DNA of 64,000 nucleotides from Notolepis coatsorum (taxonomy: Eukaryota; Chordata; Actinopteri; Aulopiformes; Paralepididae). The notes beneath the pieces are model-generated. The model worked only from the letters and a program-made list of their open reading frames with translations, was not told where the DNA came from and did not search any database. Position 1 is the stretch's first letter, and each line of letters opens with the position of its first letter. Position numbers and translations under genes: made by a program. Positions 57,335-64,000 of this stretch are shown one piece after another. Location: contig OZ020594.1 of assembly GCA_963971535.1 (NCBI GenBank), positions 113,385,474 through 113,449,473 on the forward strand. The letters run 5' to 3'.

Positions 57335-57739
57335 GCAAAAACCTATGTCTGAGGGAGGGCTTGCCAGTATTTAGGCACTACTACTGGGCTGCCAATGTAA
57401 GGGCTCTGATGTACTGGCAGCAGGGTACACCAGGTGAATAGACTCCTGGGGCCCCCTTGTGGCTGAGAATGGAGGCTAATTCCCTTGTTAACTCATCCTT
57501 GCCAGCTATGCTATTTGTCAAACCAGGGGTACCCGGGATCTTAAGAAGCTTGAAACAAAGTTTTGTCATGGAAAATTCTGTCAGAATTTTTTATCAAATC
57601 AGGGGTGCTTTGAGCTTACCAGATGTTTCTATCCATGCGCCAATCTATTTTAATCACTCTTTTTCGGCTCCATGGACAGACGGGGGTTACCTTGCCTGGA
57701 GTGGGAAGGGGCTAGCTTCCATTAAGGACGTATACATAG
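57335..57739 (+). pseudogene. L1-like ORF2, post-RT segment
   Basis: Reads LREGLPVFRHYYWAANVRAL, a stretch with LVNSSLPAMLF, FYQIRGALSLPDVSIHAPIY, then SGKGLASIKDVY. Typical of the region after the L1 RT (YYWAANLRAL form). A TAG near 57440 breaks it. Cut at 57739 by the next MITE. Confidence 0.82.
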
Positions 57740-58709
57740 TAGGGATTAGTGTTGTCAAAAATATAAAAAAAATCGATACATATCGATTCTGAATATTTAA
57801 AACTGTTTCGATACTCATTTCCCGCAATATCGATACTTTCTGCAGTATTGATACCAGCTGGCTTGCTCGCAGTGTTCTACCGCAAGTTGTTGACAGACAC
57901 ACGCTGTTGCAGAGCACGCTTGCCCCTCCTCCTCCTCACAGACCTGTCTTCAGTTTGTAAACAAAGATTTTAGCTCCGAAGAGTGCAGAGCCTCCGCAAC
58001 TTGTGCTTGTGGATAAAGAAAACAGCAGAAGTGCTGTTTGGAAGTACTTCGGGTTTGAAGTAAACGACAAAGGAAAAGCTAAAGATGCCACGATGCCCAT
58101 TTGCAAGCGTTGTTACAGAGCAGTGCCAACGATACAGCTATTAGCTAACGTTAGCTAGTCGTTCCTCCGTTAGCTTATGCTAGCTAGCTGGCCACCTTTA
58201 TAATTACTTCATGGAAACGGAGTAACGTTAAGTCGAGTTCATACTACACTAGTACACGTATGAACTCGACATAACGTTACCCTGTTTCCATGAAGTGTTT
58301 AATTAGCAGCAATCTTGTTGAAAATGTAACGTTAATAAATGCTCCGAGCATAGCTCCGGAAATCTTGCTCTCTCTCTCGCTCGCTCGCCGTCATGAAAAT
58401 TGTTGTAGTTGTTGTTTTAACCAAATAAAAAGCAGCAGCACTATTGCATAACTGAGTCATGTTTGCTATGTATTTCTTTCTTTAGGGGAGTTTGTTTCAC
58501 AGTTTTAGCATGATGTTTTATAGATGGCTAGGTTAAACAGGTTTTTGTTTTTAAGAGGGGGCCGGGTTTGATTTAGATTAGATTATTTAGTTATTTTTAA
58601 ATGTCTGATCTAAAGATAAACAAAGGGTTTTAAAAGTGTTATATTTATCTTCTCTTATAGTACCAGAGAGAAGCTGAGGAGAATCAACCAGCAACAAAAA
58701 CAAAATTTG

Positions 58710-58751
<42 letters not shown>

Positions 58752-59130
58752 TTTATTTTATTTCTTTTGGTATCGAAAATGGTATCGAATATCGATACTT
58801 TTCAAGGTATCGTATCGAAGTCGAAATTCCAGTATCGTGACAACACTAGTAGTAGGGATGGGCGTGAGTAATCGATTACTCGTAGCTATGAGAAAAATCA
58901 TAGCTTTTATACATATCTTTTCACATGTATGTGTAAGATTATAACTTTGTTGGTTTCCTTAAACATATATACGTGAATGAACAAAAATAAGTTAAACGAA
59001 TAAATAATAATAATTCAAATTTTTTATATATTTTTTTAAAAGTTGTTTTCCTTTTTCGAGTAATACACGATCAATCGAGTATAGCATGCGATCAATAGAT
59101 CTGGATCTTTCTTTAAAATGCCCACCCATA
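57740..59130. mobile_element. hAT MITE (TAGGGATGGGCGT ends), itself interrupted
   Basis: Outer ends TAGGGAT and TGCCCACCCATA. ATACATAG occurs at 57732-57739 and 59131-59138, a perfect 8-bp duplication, and L1 reading resumes across it. Only 7 bases of its left end precede the inner element (57747-58848); the rest follows from about 58852. The interior has ATCGATTACTCG and CGATCAATCGAG motifs. Confidence 0.85.
57747..58848. mobile_element. hAT element (TAGTGTTGTCA ends) nested in the MITE
   Basis: Ends TAGTGTTGTCAAAAATAT and ATCGTGACAACACTA, with mirrored ATCGATAC motifs. Left duplication GTAGGGAT (57739-57746) reappears at 58852-58859 after an extra GTA. 57950-58130 includes GATAAAGAAAACAGCAGAAG and TGTTTGGAAGTACTTCGGGT, reminiscent of a ZBED1-like transposase start (KSAVWKYFGF form), followed by GTTAGC-rich DNA. 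No complete transposase. Confidence 0.8.
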
Positions 59131-59350
59131 ATACATAGACGGTCACTTTGCATCCTTCGATCTACTAAAGAGGAAGTTTGAGTTGACCGGCACCAACTGG
59201 CTCAGACTTTTACAAGTCAGAAATGATGTTAGATCCAAAGTTCAGGCTTTCGAAGAGCTCCTGATTGAACATTCTTTCTTTGATATATTGCTGAGCCCTC
59301 CCCACTCCAAGCACTTCATCTCTAGGTTTGTATGTCTGTTTGACAACTGT
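59131..59350 (+). pseudogene. L1-like ORF2, C-terminal segment
   Basis: Reads FASFDLLKRKFELTGTNWLR then LLQVRNDVRSK, matching the L1 C-terminal form (F.EL...F.L....F.RYLQLR). Follows the duplicated ATACATAG. Runs into a 45-bp tandem repeat. Confidence 0.78.
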
Positions 59351-59550
59351 AATACCACTGTGTGCCAGGTGCAGGTATCAGATCTACCCCTCTGTGTCAC
59401 CACTGTGTGCCAGGTGCAGGTATCGGATCTACCCCTCTGTGTCACCACTGTGTGCCAGGTGCAGGTATCAGATCTACCCCTCTGTGTCACCACTGTGTGC
59501 CAGGTATCAGATCTACCCCTCTGTTTCACCACTATGTGCCAGGTGCAGGC
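59351..59550 (+). repeat. 45-bp tandem repeat, about 4.4 copies
   Basis: GTGTGCCAGGTGCAGGTATC recurs at 45-bp steps (59360, 59405, 59450, 59495). The 15-residue unit stays in frame (CQVQVSDLPLCVTTV form). The fourth unit lost six bases. Confidence 0.92.
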
Positions 59551-60428
59551 AGGGAACAAACTTAACTTTTTGACTTGCCAGCCATTTGGCTGGTAGATTT
59601 TAAAAACGACCAGCCGGGCAGATTTTTTACCAGCCAAAAATTATAAATAGCTTTTTAGTATATCGCCATGTGTTATTATTACTATATAATACTCTCATAT
59701 GCTATTTTCAATTAATATCATAAACAACATAAGGAATATTAGCATAATTTTGAGTGGACTCAGGGCTCTACGCTAACCTTTTTCCCAAGGAGCACATGTG
59801 CTCCTAAATGAAAGTTTAGGAGCACACAAAGAAATTTAGGAGCACCCAAAAAAAATTAGGAGCACAGTGAAAATATTTCAAGTAACAGTTTTTTTTTTTC
59901 AAAAATAAATGTATATTTGTACTGTGCGTGCATGTGTGTAAATTAGCTCTTGCTACAACCCTGCATGTTTACATTTTGTATTTTGTACTTGATGTTCATT
60001 AACACTTTGATTGCCTAAGGCTAAATTCATGATATACCATCCGTTGCCAGCTCTATTTAACATCTGTGCTCTACTGAGCGCACCTTTCTAGTCCCCAGCT
60101 GAATGTGCTCGCTTGACTCGGCACAGTAGACAGCGTCAAAATGTGAATAATATGCATATTAGATCACTCGGTGATTAACCGCGACGGGCATAATAGTGAA
60201 TGAGGATATGGAAGCATGTTGAAGACGCATTTGTTGGATGCGTTGCGCGCAGAGTTTACATAGGGGCAGCGCGACTCCCGACAGGGCAACATCATCACAA
60301 CAACACGGGTTGTTTCTGTTTCGGTGATATATTTTCGGTGAAAAAACTCTTTCGGCCGAAAGCCGAAAGGCCATTTTTTGCCATTTTCGGCCGAAAACTT
60401 TCGGTGCCGAAATTTCGGTGCATCCCTA
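59551..60428. mobile_element. Cluster of three hAT ends
   Basis: 59551-59640 carries CTTAACTTTTTGACTTGCC, a terminus of the CAGGGCTTGACATTAAC kind. 59761 starts CAGGGCTCTACGCTAACC with GGAGCACA repeats, the inverse of 52735-52848. 60300-60428 ends CGAAATTTCGGTGCATCCCTA, the terminus family of 52864-55263 in reverse. The boundaries between them are not resolved. No transposase frame. Confidence 0.6.
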
Positions 60429-60760
60429 GCTCTGAGTCCTCTCTGAGCTTTCCTACAGCTGTGCAACAATCTCTGACACTGGGGACAACGGTTGCTAAAA
60501 AACAAATTCTGATGGAGCACCTTCTTTCCAACTGTGGATGGCGGACATGACCTCTGTCATACGGATGGAGAGACTAAGGTTCCTGAGAATCGATTCACTT
60601 AAAAGGTTTTCAAAAATCTGGGACCCGTTCTTAGCCTATCTCGATGCATTTTTTTTACTTTCACTGTCCGAGTGTGTTTGTCTGTCATGTTGGTATACTG
60701 TTTGTCATGTTTGTACAATGTTCTGAATTTTTTTTAATAAAATATATTAAAAAAGAAAAG
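60429..60760 (+). pseudogene. L1-like ORF2 end and 3' UTR
   Basis: RMERLRFLRIDSLKRFSKIW then DPFLAYLD (60565-60648) is the usual L1 C-terminal stretch (ERL......F...W.PFL.Y). Then a T-rich region, AATAAA at about 60736 and an A-rich end near 60760. Confidence 0.75.
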
Positions 60761-61474
60761 TCAGACATTCCTAATGGTTCTCAAGTTCTGCAGCCGTTAC
60801 TTCTCCAGCTGCTGGTTGTGGAGCCTGATGGCCACTGGCTTGAAGAACTGGCAGACAGGCACACAGACACACACGTTGTGTTGACCTAGTAACGTTAGTG
60901 CCAGCTTGCTTTCTGTTGCTGTGGCCTGGTGTTTTGAAAAGCGCTCTGTTCCTTCCGAGCGGTGTGGAGGTGAGGAGGATCTGATGGTGATCCGGGCTTG
61001 TTCAGTAGTGGTAGAAACAGAGCTGTACAGTGCAAGATATATGTCGCACGTGCTACAGCAACATCGGTCTGTGCGATGAATGGATTTAATTCAGTAGCAC
61101 TGGTGCGATAGGCATTCAGTTCATATCGATACTCTTATTTTGAAAAATCCTTTGGCGGGTCTCATTTCCGCCCACCCGCAGCTCCAGCTATAATAACTAT
61201 GGCTCCGGCAGCTAGCAACGCTCAGTTCATATCGATACTCTTATTTTGAAAATCAGTGGTGTCGTGACTCATATCCGCTCCACAGCACACAACAGTACTC
61301 GTCTCGCAGTAGCAGCAGTAGCGTCTGGAACACGCACATTACAACATAGCAAGGCTAGTGTGCCTAATTCACGACCCAAAACAAATCCCTGCTGTTTAAT
61401 TCCACAACGGGTCAAATGCATATAACATTCTTTGCAATCCTCGCCATTCCTTTATGACCACGTCGTGTTTAATA
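60761..61474. other. No gene; dispersed repeat with paired GATACTCTTATTTTGAAAA
   Basis: 61128 and 61234 carry GATACTCTTATTTTGAAAA, 106 bp apart, mirroring the pair at 45945 and 46049 (104 bp apart); GGCTCCGGCAG lies between in both. 60770-61090 is not recognised. Confidence 0.6.
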
Positions 61475-62340
61475 ACTTTATTTGTATAGCACTTTTCATA
61501 CAGAGGTTGCAGTTCAAAGTTCTTCACAACAGTAAAAAATACAGGCATAAGCGAGCATAAAACATTTAAAATGTAAATACAAAGAGATAGAGAGGTAGCA
61601 AGGTTAGGCAAATCACAGTTCTTCAGCAATACAAATAATAAAATAGAATAGATTAGATAGAGTAAAAAAGTGCGGTTTGATTCAGTTTAAAATAGGCTAA
61701 AAATAATAAGATAGAACGGATGGTAAAAAGTGTGATAAGATTGTTCAATAAAGAAAAATATATAACAAGGTATGGTAAATCAGTGTTTCACATTAGGATC
61801 TACCATCCCAATAGGCTCTCTGTTTACAGTTTGATTCAGTAATACAAATAATACAAATAGTTTAAAATGATTCAGTTTAAAAATAGTCATCAGTAAGAAG
61901 TAAAAAGTGTGATAAAATAGTTCTCTTAAAATTACAGTGCATACAGTAGGAGGTAGTGAGATAAAATTAGCATAGAACCGACACATGAATTTGATAGGCA
62001 GTGTATAAAAGTAGGCAGGGTAAGAATAGTCCAGGTAAGTACAATTTGCGTCATGATAACCCTGATGTTTCTATAATAATATTTCCTCTTGCCACTAGGT
62101 GGTAGCAGATATCTATCTTCAAATATTTGCCTGCATTACCCCACAGTGAAATGCCTGAGCAAAGAGATAGATTTTAAGCTGTCTTTTAAAGATGTCTAGC
62201 GAGTTGGCTTCTCTGATGTTTTGGGGTAGTTTGTTCCACAGTTTTGGGGCATAGTTGATAAAGGCTGCATTACCGATCCTCTTTTGACTGTTTCTGGGAG
62301 CCTCTAGTAGTCCAGCAGCTGATGATCGCAGGGTTCTTGC
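61475..62340 (-). repeat. Dispersed fish repeat (minus strand), unassigned
   Basis: 61475-61560 has TTTATTTGTATAGCACTTTT and GTTCAAAGTTCTTCACAAC, a very common fish repeat end. 61650-61980 repeats TTTGATTCAGTTTAAAA and GATAAAA-type units about 200 bp apart. 62170-62330 (CTCTGATGTTTTGGGGTAGT, TTTGTTCCACAGTTTTGGGG) is another conserved part of the same family. No coding call. Confidence 0.5.
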
Positions 62341-62754
62341 TGGTGTGTAATTTATTAGTGTTTAACACCGGATTTAACGTTACGTTAGCATAAGCTAACG
62401 ACAAGCTAAAACCCTGTTCAGAGCGATAGAGAACAGCAGAGTGGGGACTGGGAAGGAGGGGGGGGGCAGGCATTCTCCCTTCTGTGTGTGTGCGTTTGAA
62501 AAGATATGATGAAGTCAGACGAGTATATTATATTGATAGTAAATGTACTGAGGGTGGACAGATAATGTTGATATTTAAACATAAAAAATACAATACATAA
62601 TAAATGTATGCATGATCATCATGCAACATAAAACAATTGCAGGAGCGGTTTGGGAGAGGAAGGGGTTTTAGGTTGCGTGTTCCAAAAAAAATTAAAGTTA
62701 AATTTAAAGCTCAATATATCAAAACGTGGCACTTTATAGTGAACAGGAGGTCTA

Positions 62755-62787
<33 letters not shown>

Positions 62788-62934
62788 ATTTGTATTAAAA
62801 ACAATAAATAGTTTTTCATTTAAATGTCTGGAAGAGCAATTTCTTTTTCCAAATTATATTTGTTACCTTTTGAGTTTATCTAAATGTTACTGATTGTGTT
62901 AAATTGGCTTATGATATCATCTCATATCGATTGC
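62341..62934. other. No gene; (ACTT)n microsatellite and AT-rich DNA
   Basis: 62756-62787 is an ACTT tetranucleotide repeat. 62375-62410 has a TTAGCATAAGCTAA palindrome. A G run lies at 62459-62466. Nothing else is seen. Confidence 0.5.
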
Positions 62935-63039
62935 AGGCACCTGCATTGTATCGTATCGTGGCAGATATCGGCAAATATCGTATTGTTGTCCAAAGAATCT
63001 ATATTGTATCGTGGTGAAACTGGTGATTCCCACCCCTAG
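62935..63039 (-). mobile_element. hAT-like terminus (TAGGGGTGGGAATCACC type)
   Basis: The plus strand ends GTGATTCCCACCCCTA with TATCGTATCG-type repeats before it, the complement of a known style of fish hAT end. The opposite end was not identified. Confidence 0.5.
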
Positions 63040-63169
63040 TAGAGTCCATACACCCAACACCAAATCCCATAATTCCTTACATGTAACGTGTCTGGCTGTG
63101 TGACGTCAACTTGTCAGCATGAAAATGACAGCCAAACATGGCACTGCAACTAAATAACACAAATACAAT

Positions 63170-63298
63170 AGGCACATTTGTGACTGTTACAAATATAACA
63201 CGTTTTATACTTGTGCTACAAGATATTGGCCTGTGCTACAAAACTATCAACCTCTGTAGCACCAGTGCTATGTGCAAAAAAAGTTAACGTACAGCCCT
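63170..63298 (-). mobile_element. hAT-like terminus (CAGGGCTGTACGTTAAC type)
   Basis: Ends AAAAAAAGTTAACGTACAGCCCTG at 63298 (complement of a CAGGGCTGTACGTTAAC start), preceded by repeated TGTGCTACAA and TGTAGCAC motifs. Related to the CAGGGCTCTACGCTAAC ends at 51508-52848 and 59761. Confidence 0.5.
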
Positions 63299-63497
63299 GG
63301 GTAGAAATCTGTTATCCAACTGTTGAATTATCTGTGCTGACAAACCATGGCTGTCCTTTTATATTATTATTAGCTGCGGCAGCCTCAGATATTAGCCCTT
63401 CATTAGCAAAATCCAGAACTACCGTTAGCTTAGCAGTGTCTCATCTGTTTATCTGACATACATTATCCTAGTTTAGCTTGGCTTAGGAGTCCATGGC

Positions 63498-63570
63498 AGG
63501 GCTTGACATTAACTTTTTGAGCCACTTGTCACAGTGAACGTTATACTTTACAAGACTCTTATTGTTACTG
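63498..63570 (+). mobile_element. hAT-like terminus (CAGGGCTTGACATTAAC type)
   Basis: CAGGGCTTGACATTAACTTT at 63498 followed by TTGAGCCACTTGTCACAG. The same terminus style is seen at 59557 and about 46880. Internal extent unknown. Confidence 0.45.
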
Positions 63571-63590
63571 TTTTTATCTGCTATTTTTAG

Positions 63591-63733
63591 GCCACAGCCC
63601 CTGATATCCAGTACAGTGGAGGAGATGGCATCTTGCAGTCACCTCTCTCAGCTGGGACTAAAGGAGCCGTCTGTCTACTTGGTGGACTGCATTAAAACAC
63701 CAGGACTTAACGGAACTGTGAATGAAGCAGGGG
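63591..63733 (+). CDS. Possible host exon, unrecognised
   Basis: Bounded by a good acceptor (T-rich tract then TATTTTTAG at 63582-63590) and a good donor (GGG then GTAAGG from 63734). One frame stays open across it and has an ATG at 63625: MASCSHLSQLGLKEPSVYLV then DCIKTPGLNGTVNEAG, ending in phase 1. The paired Cys/His at its start could begin a zinc-binding fold, but I do not recognise the protein. It follows a hAT terminus, so it might also be a transposon exon. The region after it to 64000 is AT-rich with no call. Confidence 0.35.
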
Positions 63734-64000
63734 GTAAGGCTCTAAAGGGTAAATCCATCTTCAGTGTTCATACAGATTCTTGAAATAATCATGCAAAGAC
63801 TAGGCAAAACCTTTCTAAATATATCCCCATTAATTCTTTCTATGCATGTTTTTCCATGATTCTCATTACCATAATTTTCAAGGTGACATAATACTGTGAT
63901 TAATCTGAAGAAAATCTCCATATTCCAATAAATCTAACTATTTTAAACCTCACATGAAATGCAAAAAAGATTTGCATTATATCACCAAAAGAAATCAGTA
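63734..64000. other. No feature seen
   Basis: AT-rich sequence after the possible donor site, with short direct and inverted TTCATACAGATTCTTGAAAT-like words but no coding or repeat call. Confidence 0.4.

Larger units (their letters stand above)
47326..60760 (+). mobile_element. L1/Tx1-like LINE, exploded by nested insertions
   Basis: ORF1 C-terminus (47353-47496), ORF2 endonuclease (48021-48759), post-endonuclease region (56057-56640), post-RT region (56931-56965 plus 57335-57739), C-terminal region (59131-59350 and 60429-60690) and a 3' end with AATAAA at about 60736 occur in order on one strand. Gaps are explained by a 7.3-kb hAT, MITEs and other inserts with target duplications. The RT core is missing, so an internal deletion also occurred between about 56640 and 56930. 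The LINE is the oldest layer here. Confidence 0.85.

Overview
This window looks like vertebrate nuclear DNA, most likely from a ray-finned fish. It is an almost pure graveyard of transposable elements. The indication is the element mix: BEL/Pao and Ty3/Gypsy retroelements, an I-superfamily (Nimb-like) LINE with RNase H, an L1/Tx1-type LINE, CR1/L2-like LINEs with (CAAT)n tails, and many hAT transposons and hAT MITEs of kinds common in teleosts. There are no operons, bacterial signals or intact long host genes. I cannot name the species. Only one short segment near the right end (63591-63733) looks like a possible host exon.

Layout. 1-7784 is a young BEL/Pao element whose 5' LTR is cut by the window edge; it sits in a reversed hAT fragment (7785-9716). 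9717-13990 holds a 73-bp tandem repeat, a tRNA-like SINE and a dead ZMYM1-like hAT transposase. 14766-15219 is a LINE tail. 15225-22083 is a Ty3/Gypsy integrase relic split by a 6.4-kb array of a 49-bp unit (about 131 copies). 22084-22500 is a CGGBP1-like hAT relic. 22560-28390 is a decayed Nimb-like LINE carrying a 59-bp, 14-copy tandem array. 28493-39612 is a CR1/L2-like LINE split by a second BEL/Pao element (28756-37844, minus strand, 5-bp target duplication GTGGG) and by a tandem tRNA-like element (38271-38962). 39613-47325 is a patchwork of LINE 3' ends (two as tail-to-tail palindromes), MITEs and low-complexity DNA.

47326-60760 is one L1/Tx1-like LINE blown apart by nested insertions. 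A 7.3-kb hAT (48760-56056) contains several further elements, there is a MITE at 56966-57334, and a MITE at 57740-59130 contains another hAT. Excising these by their target-site duplications restores continuous L1 reading. 60761-64000 holds interspersed repeats, hAT ends and the possible exon.

The genes do not work together as a pathway. The value of the window lies in its insertion stratigraphy, in how often tandem arrays have grown inside transposon sequence, and in a few compact elements with unusual structure: a tandem tRNA-like element with TG/CA ends, a MITE with a 9-bp duplication, and LINE palindromes. I found no convincing new multi-gene system.
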